Shown here: one piece after another, positions 9,701-17,586 of the stretch | Position numbering within the stretch: position 1 is the first letter of the stretch | Layout: the number at the start of each line of letters is the position of its first letter | Source: Pseudomonas psychrophila HA-4 | Lineage (GTDB): Bacteria; Pseudomonadota; Gammaproteobacteria; Pseudomonadales; Pseudomonadaceae | NCBI RefSeq assembly: GCF_000282975.1 | Contig: NZ_ALJC01000066.1 | Location: 1 to 64,000 of the forward strand | Length of the DNA stretch: 64,000 nt | Direction of reading: 5' to 3' | Program-made: the position numbers and the translations under genes | The notes under the pieces: model-generated | The model's input: only the letters and a program-made list of their open reading frames with translations | What the model was told of the DNA's origin: nothing | The model's database searches: none

Positions 9701-12652
9701 GCTCACCACCAGACTGCTTTCTTCAACGGCGCCGTATACATCGAGCAAGGCTTCGCACAGTGCGTCGATGGGCTGCAGCTCCAGCAAAAACGCCGACTCG
9801 CCCAACGTGGTCAATTGGTCCAGCAGGGTGTCGAGCCCGTCACGCTCATGCGGGTTCTGTCGCCAGTGACGAAGCACGTCTTCGGCGTCAAACAGAATGT
9901 CCATGCTCTGCGCCAGAAACGCGGCAGTGCGTTGCGGGTCACGCAAGGTTTTAAACACACCTACGGGCGCATCCAAAACGGTTTGCAAGCGCCGGGAGAC
10001 GCACTGCTCAGTACGCTTGATCAAGTCCCGAGCACCGCGAATCTCGCTCAGCGGGTCGACATCGAGCTGTTTAAGACCGCGATGCAGCAAACTGTCGGCC
10101 TCCAATAACAATTGGACTTCATCAGTGTCCAGCGCAAGGTTGTGGGCCTTGTATTCACGCACCAAGTAATCCAGCGGCGCTGCCAACTCGGCCATTCTGA
10201 GCACGCCCGCCATGTGTGCACTGCCTTTGAGAGTGTGCATGGCGAGTTGCAAATCGTCAGTGGCGTACAGCGGAAGCTGCTCGCTGGCCAGATCAAGAAA
10301 GTGGTTGAGGCTGTCGAGGTGGGTTTGCGCTTCGTGGCGAAAAATATCCAGCAATTGCGGGTCGAAGCCGGGGGCTTGCTGCTCGATCAAGAGCGGCAGC
10401 GGCTCGCCACGAGACAGAGCATGTGCACGTGCGGCCAGTTGGTCGACGTCTTCGTGCTGACGCTGGCGGCCTTCGGCAAACTCCTGAATCAATTGCGCCA
10501 GTTTCACCAGCACCTCATCCAGCAGTTCACAAATCGCCGGGGTCGGAGCCACTTTGTGCTCGATCACGCGGTTAAGCAGGTTTTCGACAGCCCACGCCAG
10601 CTCGCCCAGCACCAGCGCACGGACCATGCGCCCGCTGCCTTTGAGGGTGTGAAAAGAGCGCCGCAGGATAGCCAACGCGGCACTGTCGGCCGGATTGGCG
10701 ATCCATTGCGGCAACGCGTCATGCAGGGCGATCAGGACTTCATCGGCCTCTTCCAGAAAGACGTCCAGCAACTCCTCATCTATGGGCTCTTCGTCCGCAG
10801 GCGGCGGTAACAAGCTGCTCGGGATGTGCTGCGCCGGCGGGTTAACCTCCGACAGCGGGCTGGCCAGCACATCGGCCAAGCTTTGCATCACCTGAGGATC
10901 ATCCAAGGTCTGCACGTCACGCATGGCCATGACTTCATTGGGGCTGAGCCGCTCATTGAGCACCGGCACATTGCGCTCGACGGGCGCGTAACCCAGCTCG
11001 ACCAGGCTTTTCTCAGCCCGTACCAGCACCTTTTCTCCCGCCGCACCCGGGTCTAGAGCGAGTCGCTCCAAATAGTATTCGATGCTGATCAACGCATCCG
11101 CTAGATAGTCCAACTGCTCGTTGCGCGGCAACTGGCCGACCAACAAGTGTTCGACGACAAAGTCGTGGCAGCCTTGCAACAAGCTGGCAGCGCGGTTCAG
11201 GGGGATCATGGCCAGCGCGCCACGGATTTGTGTCAGCAGATCGGGCAGCGCTTGCAGGTGCTGGCGATCGTGGTTGTCAGCCAGATAATCGGCGATCAGG
11301 TCCTTGGCTTCTTCCAAACCGATGCGCGCTTCTTTGATCACCAATTGGTGGATCTGCATCAGGTCGGTGGTGGGCAGGCGGCTCTCTTCTCGGGACGAAG
11401 GCTCAACATTCCCGACCATCCCGGCCAACGTGGCTTCGACGTACAGCAGGGCCGCCGCCACGTCCATCAAGACCGCGTCAGTGGGTTCTCGCTGCCCTTG
11501 GGCGATGCCCTGCACCACGGCCAGTTGGTCGATGATGACCTTGCGCGGCTGCCCAAACCCGAGCACCGCCAGCGTGTCGGCGATCTGCCGTAAAGGCGCC
11601 ATCAGGCTGCTCAACTCCGAGACATGCAGGCGGTCGCTGCGCACAAACAGGTCGAGGCGCTCCTTGACCCGCACCAGCTCTTCGCACAGAGCCGCCACCA
11701 CCGAGCGCATGGCGTCGCGGTCAGGGCCAGCCAGTCGCGCCCGCTCTTCATCGACCATGGCCGCATCGGGCATGGCTTCGTCCAGCTCATAGCGGTTTTT
11801 CAGCGCGAGCATTTTGGTGGTCGGCTGTTCGGCTTTGGCGATGTAAAACAGCAGGCTGGTGAGCAAGTCGTCGGGCGCAGGCTGATTAACCCCATCAATG
11901 CCTTGCTCGAGCAGGCGCTTGAGTTCTTTGTCCGATTCACTCAACAGGCTACGCAAGGCCGGGCTATTGGCCACGCGCCCCCGCAGCATGCCATCGACCA
12001 GCGCCGAAGCGACTTTCCACAAGGCATTGATCGGCGCGCCCTGACACAGACTCTCAAGCTGGGCAAACACATCAGCCAGCCGCTCCAGGTTGGCGCGCAT
12101 GTCGTCTTCGGGCAGCAAGCCTTGGAGCGCGTCATGCAAGGCGTGGCGCAAAGCAAGTATCTGGTGTGGCCACTCAGCCGGGCGCAAGTGGGCCAGTGCG
12201 GCAGGGTCCAACTCAGGCAGTGTGTGTAAGTCGGGGCTGAACAGGCTGGTTTCAGAGAGCAGGGCTTCGCCACGGGCTGTACGCAGATCGTTGAGCAACG
12301 GCAACACCACCAGCGGCCAGTCACGGCGGGCGCTGTGCGCGCGCTCAAGGTACAGCGGCAATTGGCTGAACGCTTGTTGCAACAAGCGCAGGGCTTCGTC
12401 GAGCTGGCTGACCCGGCCCTGTTGCAGGGCGACCACCAGTTGCTCCATCTCTTCGGCCAGTAAGGCAGCGCCATAGAACTCGACCATAAGCAAACTGCCA
12501 TGCACCTGATGAATGCATTCCAGACACTGCGCCAACGCTTGCGCGGCAGGTTGCCGGGCGTAGCCTTCCAGGGCCAAGCGAGCCTGTTTCAAGGTGTCGG
12601 CAATCTCGTCTTTAACCCACTCAAGGGCTACATAGTCGTGCCGGTCAACCAT
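6743..12652 (-). CDS. chpA: Hybrid chemotaxis histidine kinase ChpA
   Basis: ChpA is the CheA-type kinase controlling type IV pilus extension and retraction and surface sensing. The 1969-residue protein carries four canonical Hpt domains with HTLKG motifs near residues 667, 807, 1110 and 1256, two weaker Hpt-like regions in the N-terminal third (HQVHGSLLMVE near 50; IRGALAMIPLNRAA near 475), a CheA dimer/ATPase core (NAVDHGLES near 1555, GRGVGMDVV), a CheW domain, and a C-terminal receiver (phospho-acceptor in LMLLDIEMPRMDG near 1896). It is shorter than the P. aeruginosa protein (about 2470 residues as I recall). It starts 27 bp after pilJ, with no pilK between. Confidence 0.95.
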   Translation of the reverse strand: MVDRHDYVALEWVKDEIADTLKQARLALEGYARQPAAQALAQCLECIHQVHGSLLMVEFYGAALLAEEMEQLVVALQQGRVSQLDEALRLLQQAFSQLPLYLERAHSARRDWPLVVLPLLNDLRTARGEALLSETSLFSPDLHTLPELDPAALAHLRPAEWPHQILALRHALHDALQGLLPEDDMRANLERLADVFAQLESLCQGAPINALWKVASALVDGMLRGRVANSPALRSLLSESDKELKRLLEQGIDGVNQPAPDDLLTSLLFYIAKAEQPTTKMLALKNRYELDEAMPDAAMVDEERARLAGPDRDAMRSVVAALCEELVRVKERLDLFVRSDRLHVSELSSLMAPLRQIADTLAVLGFGQPRKVIIDQLAVVQGIAQGQREPTDAVLMDVAAALLYVEATLAGMVGNVEPSSREESRLPTTDLMQIHQLVIKEARIGLEEAKDLIADYLADNHDRQHLQALPDLLTQIRGALAMIPLNRAASLLQGCHDFVVEHLLVGQLPRNEQLDYLADALISIEYYLERLALDPGAAGEKVLVRAEKSLVELGYAPVERNVPVLNERLSPNEVMAMRDVQTLDDPQVMQSLADVLASPLSEVNPPAQHIPSSLLPPPADEEPIDEELLDVFLEEADEVLIALHDALPQWIANPADSAALAILRRSFHTLKGSGRMVRALVLGELAWAVENLLNRVIEHKVAPTPAICELLDEVLVKLAQLIQEFAEGRQRQHEDVDQLAARAHALSRGEPLPLLIEQQAPGFDPQLLDIFRHEAQTHLDSLNHFLDLASEQLPLYATDDLQLAMHTLKGSAHMAGVLRMAELAAPLDYLVREYKAHNLALDTDEVQLLLEADSLLHRGLKQLDVDPLSEIRGARDLIKRTEQCVSRRLQTVLDAPVGVFKTLRDPQRTAAFLAQSMDILFDAEDVLRHWRQNPHERDGLDTLLDQLTTLGESAFLLELQPIDALCEALLDVYGAVEESSLVVSERFFHEADEAHEALINMLDQLAAGQEITPQPQRIAALRALLHEGLAPDATGLIRRDGNQTLDITELGAATAQLGAEQSEAMDDEIVAIFLEEAVDILDSAGQALQRWLNEPDNLAPLSSLQRDLHTLKGGARMAGIVPIGDLAHELEHLYEGLLDRRLSESPTLCRLLELSHAQLVVLLEQLQHQQPLSDPIELIEAIRGFRLYNTPPAEPNSVEPDVPPAGEQSVTDPELLDIFLEEAFDILESSGAALLRWQGEPQNHLEIENLLRDLHTLKGGARMVEISAIGDFAHELETLVEDISLGFLTAGPELFTLLQRSHDQLAQMLDALRSGQPVPSPQVLIEHIRKVERSTRHVVLPTAPSKPEPVAEAERTGLDTLKVPAELLEEWVNLAGENSIIRGRLEQQVNDGKTALNEMQTTLERMHDQLRRLDTETQSRIHSRHYTEVDGAAYDEFDPLEMDRHSQLQQLSRALFESASDLLDLKATLAARNQDAYSLLKKQARVNTQLQEGLMGTRMVPFERVLPRLKRVVRQVASELGKQVEFSVINAEAEIDRNVLERMVAPLEHMLRNAVDHGLESAALRHASGKPEQGRITLELSNEGGDVVFDIRDDGAGVPLEAVRRKAILRGLLDPHATISDRDVLQFILQPGFSTAEKITQISGRGVGMDVVHEEVRQLGGSMTIDSVPGQGVHFEIRLPFSVSLNRALMVQCADEQYAIALNTVEGIVRVLPNELEDYYQLDPHMYHYGGQDYDLFYLGELLQTVGKPKLVGQNQSLPVLLVHCQDQYVALQVDALAGSREIVVKSLGPQFTGVQGVSGATILGDGRVVLILDLLAYIRAHQARQPSQLANKDANGLLEFTPAVRPLLVLVVDDSVTVRKVTSRLLERNGMNVITAKDGVDAMSVLDDHTPDLMLLDIEMPRMDGFEVATRVRNDPYLKSLPIIMITSRTGQKHQNRAMAIGVNDYLGKPYQESVLLERIAYWSNLNA

Positions 12653-12679
12653 AACGACTCCAGTCTGAATTGCGCCGCA

Positions 12680-14737
12680 CTACTGTGGCTCTTGGGTTTT
12701 GGGCGAGGCCGGCAAGGTGAAACCGGACACCGAGCGCCGCAGTTGGCTGGCCATTTTTGCTAGGTTGCCAATACTGTCAGCCGTAGCGGTAGAGCCGGAC
12801 GAGGTTTGGTTGGTGATTTGCTGAATCACGTTCATGGTCAGGGAAATTTGTGACGCCGAGGTGGTTTGCTCTTGCGCGGCGTTGGAAATGCTCTGAATCA
12901 AGTCAGCAAGGTTCTGCGACACGCCTTCGATTTCTTCCAGCGCCACCCCTGCGTCGTGAGCCAAACGTGCTCCGCGCACCACTTCGGTGGTGGTTTGTTC
13001 CATGGAGATAACAGCTTCGTTGGTGTCGGCCTGAATCGCCCGCACCAGGGTCTCGATTTGCCGCGTCGCTGCCGACGAGCGTTCAGCTAGGCGCTGAACC
13101 TCGTCAGCCACCACGGCAAAGCCGCGCCCGGCATCGCCCGCCATCGAAGCCTGAATGGCCGCATTCAACGCCAAGATATTAGTTTGGTCAGCAATGTCAT
13201 CGATCAAGCTGACAATGTCGCCGATTTCCTGAGAAGACTCACCCAAACGTTTGATCCGTTTGGCGGTGTCCTGAATCTGATCCCGAATGTTGTCCATGCC
13301 GTGGATGGTGTTGTGCACCACTTCATTGCCTTTGTTGGCAATCGCCACCGAACGCTCCGCCACCGCAGACGACTCGGAAGCATTGGCCGAGACCTGATCA
13401 ATCGACTGGGCCATTTGCTGAACAGCCCCCGACGCCTCAGCAATCTGCTGGGCCTGATGCTCAGATGCATCGGCCAGTTGCATGGCGGTGGCCTGGGTTT
13501 CCTGCACAGCTGCTGCTACTTGGCCTGCGGTCAGGTTAATGGTGGCCACCAATTCGCGCAGTTGGTCGATGGAGTAGTTAATAGAGTCGGCAATCGCGCC
13601 GGTGAAGTCCTCGGTGACCGATGCGGTCACGGTCAGATCGCCGTCGGCTAGGTCTTCGATTTCGTCAAGCAGGCGCATGATCGCGTTTTGATTTCGTTCA
13701 TTCTTTTCAGCGGTTTCGCGCAATTGACGATTGGTCTCGCGCACCATCACCAGCCCGATGAGGATGATCGACATCAGCGCCAGCAGGCCCAGAACATAGC
13801 CGCCTATGATGTCCAACGAGCGCCCGCTGGCGAGATTTTCGAAACCGTTGGCCAATGTTGACGCTTCGTCGAGCATGGTTTGCGAGAGGCTAAAAATGGT
13901 GTTGGCAGCCTCTCGCACCTGAAACAGTTGAGGCGAGGTCTCAAGGATTTCGTCCACCGAGCCCGAGACAAACTGGAACAGCTCCGAGATTTCGAGTAGC
14001 CGGGCGCGGGCGTCTTTGTCTTCTACCCGGGTAATTCTGAGCCCCTCATTGCCCTCAAGCATGCCGTTGAGCACTTGCCCAAAACGGTTGGCATCACGGC
14101 CAAAGGCATCAGCCGCCTGGGCGGCACTCTCGTCACCGGCCAGTACCGTGTTGACTGCCCCTAAAATGCGCTCGGCAAGCAAGGACTGACGCTGGGCTAG
14201 GGCGACCTGGCTGGCCGGAGCCCCACGCAGCAACAAAATCTCGACGACTTTTTCGTACTCCACCTGCAATTGCGGCACGGTCTCGGCCAAGGTGGCCGCC
14301 ACCTGATGCAACGACAATACCGTTTGCTCACTGGCCAGAATCGCGTTGGTGCTTTGCAGCAACTGTTCCCAGTCGCGCTGAACGGCCTGCATTTCCTTGT
14401 GCATTTTGAGGGGCGCAGGCGGCAGGCCAGTCGACGCGTCACCTTTTTGCAAATACCCCCAACGTTGGCTGAAGTCGTTGCGCGCATCACTGAGCAACTT
14501 GAACGCAGCGGCTTTACCGGCGGCGGCTTCGGTGGCGTTTTTGGCGATACGTTGCGACAACACGCGCAACTCGCCAGCGTGACTGATGTATTGCTTGTCG
14601 TAGTTGGACTGGGTGTTGAGGTAAGCAAAGTTGGCGAACAACAGCATGATGAACACGATCAGGACTATAAAAAGCACGATGATCTGCGAACGACTGCGCG
14701 ACCCTTCCATTGGTTTAGCGGTATTGGCTGTGCTCAT
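12680..14737 (-). CDS. pilJ: Type IV pilus methyl-accepting chemotaxis protein PilJ
   Basis: PilJ is the inner-membrane chemoreceptor of the Chp system. The 685-residue protein has a first membrane segment at about residues 19-40, a periplasmic region of about 270 residues with two helical PilJ-type modules, a second membrane segment near 310-332, a HAMP region, and the cytoplasmic signalling hairpin with [20 protein letters not shown] followed by [20 protein letters not shown] near residue 520. The hairpin variant with QASMAGDAG is typical of PilJ. No CheR-binding pentapeptide is seen at the C-terminus (PKTQEPQ). Confidence 0.95.
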   Translation of the reverse strand: MSTANTAKPMEGSRSRSQIIVLFIVLIVFIMLLFANFAYLNTQSNYDKQYISHAGELRVLSQRIAKNATEAAAGKAAAFKLLSDARNDFSQRWGYLQKGDASTGLPPAPLKMHKEMQAVQRDWEQLLQSTNAILASEQTVLSLHQVAATLAETVPQLQVEYEKVVEILLLRGAPASQVALAQRQSLLAERILGAVNTVLAGDESAAQAADAFGRDANRFGQVLNGMLEGNEGLRITRVEDKDARARLLEISELFQFVSGSVDEILETSPQLFQVREAANTIFSLSQTMLDEASTLANGFENLASGRSLDIIGGYVLGLLALMSIILIGLVMVRETNRQLRETAEKNERNQNAIMRLLDEIEDLADGDLTVTASVTEDFTGAIADSINYSIDQLRELVATINLTAGQVAAAVQETQATAMQLADASEHQAQQIAEASGAVQQMAQSIDQVSANASESSAVAERSVAIANKGNEVVHNTIHGMDNIRDQIQDTAKRIKRLGESSQEIGDIVSLIDDIADQTNILALNAAIQASMAGDAGRGFAVVADEVQRLAERSSAATRQIETLVRAIQADTNEAVISMEQTTTEVVRGARLAHDAGVALEEIEGVSQNLADLIQSISNAAQEQTTSASQISLTMNVIQQITNQTSSGSTATADSIGNLAKMASQLRRSVSGFTLPASPKTQEPQ

Positions 14738-14790
14738 CGATCAGGCCCTAGCATTGCGTATTAAAGCTGAAGGTAAAACGCGCGCCTTAC

Positions 14791-15336
14791 TCACACCGCC
14801 ACAGCCCAAAACTGGGGTGCTTGGGCTAGCGCGAACGGGCTGAAAATCCACCACGTGGGCTGACCGGCGAAATGCCCCTGAATATAGGGTGCAAACGAAA
14901 GGCCGGGTAAGGCCTGTACATCGGTGTCTAGCTCGGCCTGGGCAAAGTGCTGCATACCCAGCACTTCATCCACTTGCAAGCCAACAAATACGTCTTTGTA
15001 TTCCAGCACCAGCACGCGCCGTTGCTTGCGCAGGGGCGATAACTCAATCGCGAAAAAGCCGCACAAATCCATAATCGGCAACAGTTGCCCACGCAGGTTG
15101 GCCACCCCTTTAACCCAGGGTTTCACGCCCGGCAGCAAGGTAAAGCGCGGCTCGTGGAGGATTTCGGCGATTTCACCCAGGGGCGCTACAAAGCGGTGCT
15201 CGCCCATGCGAAAGCCAATGCCGCTCCAGTCCTGAGCCTCGGCCTGCGCTTGCACAGGCACCACACCCGCCGCCAGCGAACGACAGCGCTGGTCTATCTC
15301 AAGCAGCAACTCGAAGGCTGTCAGTGAGTCAGGCAT
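14791..15336 (-). CDS. pilI: CheW-like adaptor PilI
   Basis: PilI couples the receptor PilJ to the kinase ChpA. The 181-residue protein is a single CheW domain: GIGFRMGEHRFVAPLGEIAEIL, then GVKPWVKGVANLRGQLLPIMDL and VLVLEYKDVFVGLQVDEVLGM. It lies 10 bp downstream of pilH and 53 bp upstream of pilJ on the same strand, as in other pseudomonads. Confidence 0.93.
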   Translation of the reverse strand: MPDSLTAFELLLEIDQRCRSLAAGVVPVQAQAEAQDWSGIGFRMGEHRFVAPLGEIAEILHEPRFTLLPGVKPWVKGVANLRGQLLPIMDLCGFFAIELSPLRKQRRVLVLEYKDVFVGLQVDEVLGMQHFAQAELDTDVQALPGLSFAPYIQGHFAGQPTWWIFSPFALAQAPQFWAVAV

Positions 15337-15346
15337 CAGAAGGCCA

Positions 15347-15724
15347 TCACTTGTTCGGGTTTCCGCCTAACACCGCGCTCACCGTCTTGATCAGTATCTC
15401 TTCGTCAATCGGTTTGGTGATGTAGTCCCTGGCCCCTTGGCGCGTGCCCCAAACCTTATCGGTTTCCTGATCCTTGGTGGTCACGATAATCACCGGGATA
15501 TGGGTAGTTTCGGCATCTTTGGTCAACTGGCGCGTGGCCTGAAAACCATTAAGCCCCGGCATCACGATGTCCATCATGACCAGATCGGGCTTTTCCAGCC
15601 GTGCCAGCGCCACACCATCTGCGCCGTTTTCAGCCTTGAGCACTTCATGACCATGCTTTTCGAGCATGCTGGTCAGTTTGTACATTTCAGTCGGCGAGTC
15701 ATCGACGATCAGAATGCGAGCCAT
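15347..15724 (-). CDS. pilH: Response regulator PilH
   Basis: PilH is a stand-alone CheY-like receiver of the Chp system, phosphorylated by ChpA and associated with pilus retraction or phosphate drainage. The 125-residue product begins MARILIVDDSPTEMYKLTSM; the acidic pocket is DD near residue 8, the phospho-acceptor is Asp52 in MMDIVMPGLNG, and the conserved Lys is in ITKPID. I use the ATG at 15724, preceded by GGGGAA, because it gives the usual family length; in-frame ATGs further up would overlap pilG. Confidence 0.95.
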   Translation of the reverse strand: MARILIVDDSPTEMYKLTSMLEKHGHEVLKAENGADGVALARLEKPDLVMMDIVMPGLNGFQATRQLTKDAETTHIPVIIVTTKDQETDKVWGTRQGARDYITKPIDEEILIKTVSAVLGGNPNK

Positions 15725-15765
15725 GGTGTTCCCCATTTGTAAGGTGATCGGCCGACTGGCCGGCG

Positions 15766-16173
15766 TCATTGAGCGTTCGGGACGACGTTGAAACCAGGCA
15801 CATGGGCCTTGATTGCACTCAGCAGTTCATCTCGGCTGAAAGGCTTGGTCAAAAATTGATCAGACCCGACAATCCGCCCCTTGGCTTTGTCAAACAACCC
15901 ATCCTTGGACGACAACATGATCACCGGCGTGGTTTTGAACGCCCGGTTGTTCTTGATCAGCGCGCAGGTCTGATAGCCATCCAGACGCGGCATCATGATA
16001 TCGACAAAGATGATATGCGGATGATGGTCGACAATCTTGGCCAGGGCATCAAAACCGTCGATCGCCGTAATAACCTCGCAGCCCACGTTTTTCAGCAATG
16101 TTTCAGCGGTGCGGCGAATGGTCTTTGAATCGTCGATCACCATCACCTTTAAGGCGCTGGAATGCTTATCCAT
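15766..16173 (-). CDS. pilG: Response regulator PilG
   Basis: PilG is the receiver associated with pilus extension and with activation of cAMP synthesis through the Chp pathway in P. aeruginosa. The 135-residue protein has VMVIDDSKTIRRTAETLL at the N-terminus, phospho-acceptor Asp58 in IIFVDIMMPRLDGYQTC, and the conserved Lys in FLTKPF. It is the first gene of the minus-strand pilG-pilH-pilI-pilJ-chpA-chpC set; the promoter must lie in 16174-16300, but I could not identify one with confidence. Confidence 0.96.
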   Translation of the reverse strand: MDKHSSALKVMVIDDSKTIRRTAETLLKNVGCEVITAIDGFDALAKIVDHHPHIIFVDIMMPRLDGYQTCALIKNNRAFKTTPVIMLSSKDGLFDKAKGRIVGSDQFLTKPFSRDELLSAIKAHVPGFNVVPNAQ

Positions 16174-16513
16174 ATGTGCTCTACCATCGCCACGGCGACC
16201 CGTTTTGTTACAACTGAGCGGCTTAGAGCCGTAAATCCTTGAAGGACAAGGGCTGTGAGCACTGTGCGAGTCTTTTTAGCACAGACGCGACCTGCAATAC
16301 ACACCTCTCAGTGATCGCTGAAACACATCGTAGGAGCTGCCGAAGGCTGCGATCTTTTGATGTTGGCAGATCAAAAGATCGCAGCCTTCGGCAGCTCCTA
16401 CGCGGTTTTTGGCCAGCAATCGACACTATGTAGCTTGACCAAGCCCCTGCTCAGCGCCACTCTGGCGCCACTTTTCTACGCCTTTTGCCCACCATTTATT
16501 TAAGGAATTTGCC
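16174..16513. other. Divergent intergenic region pilG/gshB
   Basis: This 340-bp region separates the divergent pilG and gshB genes. It contains the perfect REP hairpin at 16329-16402 and a GCGCCA...TGGCGC-type small hairpin near 16455-16470. The promoters of both transcription units should lie here; I see no convincing -35/-10 pair. No reading frame looks like a gene. Confidence 0.6.
16329..16402. repeat. REP pair: perfect 32-bp inverted repeat
   Basis: The arms at 16329-16360 (beginning CGTAGGAGCTGCCGAAGGCT) and 16371-16402 are exact reverse complements over 32 bp with a 10-base loop. They carry the GTAGGAGCTGCC...GGCTGCGATC core typical of fluorescens-group REP elements arranged as a back-to-back pair. 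No transposase or target duplication is present. Confidence 0.9.
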
Positions 16514-17485
16514 ATGAGCGTTCGAGTCGGGATTGTCATGGACCCCATTGCGGGCATCTCCTATAAAAAGGACAGCTCGCTGGCCATGTTGCTGGCCGCA
16601 CAGGACCGCGGCTGGACCCTGTTCTATATGGAGCAGCAAGACCTTTACCTGAACGAAGGCAAGGCACGGGCGCGGATGAAGCCGCTCAAGGTGTTCGCCA
16701 ACCCCGAGAAGTGGTTTGAGCTGGACGCCGAGACCGACACAGCCCTGAGCGATCTGGATGTAATCCTGATGCGCAAGGACCCGCCTTTCGACATGGAGTT
16801 TGTGTACTCCACCTATTTGCTGGAACAAGCCGAGCGTGACGGCGTCCTGATCGTCAACAAGCCGCAGAGCCTGCGTGACTGCAACGAAAAACTGTTCGCC
16901 ACCCAATTCACCCAGTGCACACCGCCGACTGTGGTCAGCCGCCGCGCCGACGTACTGCGAGAGTTCGCAGCCCTGCACGGCGACGTGATCCTCAAGCCGC
17001 TGGACGGCATGGGCGGCACGTCGATTTTCCGTCATCGGGTGGGCGATCCAAACCTGTCAGTGATCCTCGAAACCCTGACCGCCAACGGCACCCAGCAAAT
17101 CATGGCCCAAGGCTACCTGCCAGCGATCAAGGACGGCGACAAACGCATCCTGATGATCGACGGCGAGCCTGTTCCGTATTGCCTGGCGCGTATCCCGGCA
17201 CAGGGTGAAACCCGTGGCAACCTGGCCGCGGGTGGCCGTGGTGAAGCCCGTCCGCTGACCGAAAAAGATCGTTGGATTGCAGCCCAAGTCGGCCCAACCC
17301 TGCGTGAAAAAGGCCTGTTGTTTGTAGGCTTGGACGTTATCGGTGAGCACCTGACCGAAATCAACGTCACCAGCCCGACCTGCATCCGCGAAATAGACAA
17401 CGCCTTTGGCACCAACATCGGCGCCCTGTTGATGGATGCGATAAATCGCAAGCTCGAAGCAGCAAACCACAAGCCGCAAGCCTGA
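16514..17485 (+). CDS. gshB: Glutathione synthetase GshB
   Basis: GshB is an ATP-grasp enzyme that joins gamma-glutamylcysteine and glycine to make glutathione. The 323-residue protein shows MDPIAGISYKKDSSLAMLLA at the N-terminus, LMRKDPPFDMEF near residue 76, ILKPLDGMGGTSIF in the ATP-grasp region, and INVTSPTCIREID near the C-terminus. TAAGGA precedes the ATG by 7 nt. The last residues (NHKPQA) are encoded by the left arm of the repeat at 17466-17534, so the C-terminal tail may be repeat-derived. Confidence 0.97.
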   Translation: MSVRVGIVMDPIAGISYKKDSSLAMLLAAQDRGWTLFYMEQQDLYLNEGKARARMKPLKVFANPEKWFELDAETDTALSDLDVILMRKDPPFDMEFVYSTYLLEQAERDGVLIVNKPQSLRDCNEKLFATQFTQCTPPTVVSRRADVLREFAALHGDVILKPLDGMGGTSIFRHRVGDPNLSVILETLTANGTQQIMAQGYLPAIKDGDKRILMIDGEPVPYCLARIPAQGETRGNLAAGGRGEARPLTEKDRWIAAQVGPTLREKGLLFVGLDVIGEHLTEINVTSPTCIREIDNAFGTNIGALLMDAINRKLEAANHKPQA

Positions 17486-17534
17486 AGCAGACCGCTTTTA
17501 ACTTAGGCTTCTAGCGTGCGGCTTGCAGCTAAAA
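17466..17534. repeat. Inverted repeat overlapping the gshB 3' end
   Basis: CAAGCCGCAAGCCTGAAGC (from about 17470) and GGCTTCTAGCGTGCGGCTTG (about 17505-17524) are imperfect reverse complements. They belong to the same family as the repeats at 904-1083 and 59757-59857. The left arm includes the gshB stop codon. Confidence 0.6.
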
Positions 17535-17586
17535 ACCAACATTGCGGTATCATGCCGAACCGCAAAACCCGCGATGTTGGTTTTTT
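17531..17586 (+). terminator. Terminator-like hairpin abutting the tonB3 start
   Basis: AAAAACCAACAT (17531-17542) and ATGTTGGTTTTT (17574-17585) are a perfect 12-bp inverted repeat; an inner stem TGCGGT/ACCGCA (17543-17548/17559-17564) extends it. The right arm runs into TTTTTT (17581-17586), immediately followed by the tonB3 ATG at 17587. It has the shape of a Rho-independent terminator of gshB or of an attenuator of tonB3. Confidence 0.6.

Noticed and set aside
9257..10108. Several plus-strand frames up to 283 codons opposite chpA
   Set aside because: All are antisense to the long chpA gene, whose Hpt, kinase and receiver motifs are unambiguous.
16329..16402. Insertion-sequence remnant
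   Set aside because: No transposase fragment or flanking direct duplication; the sequence fits a REP pair.
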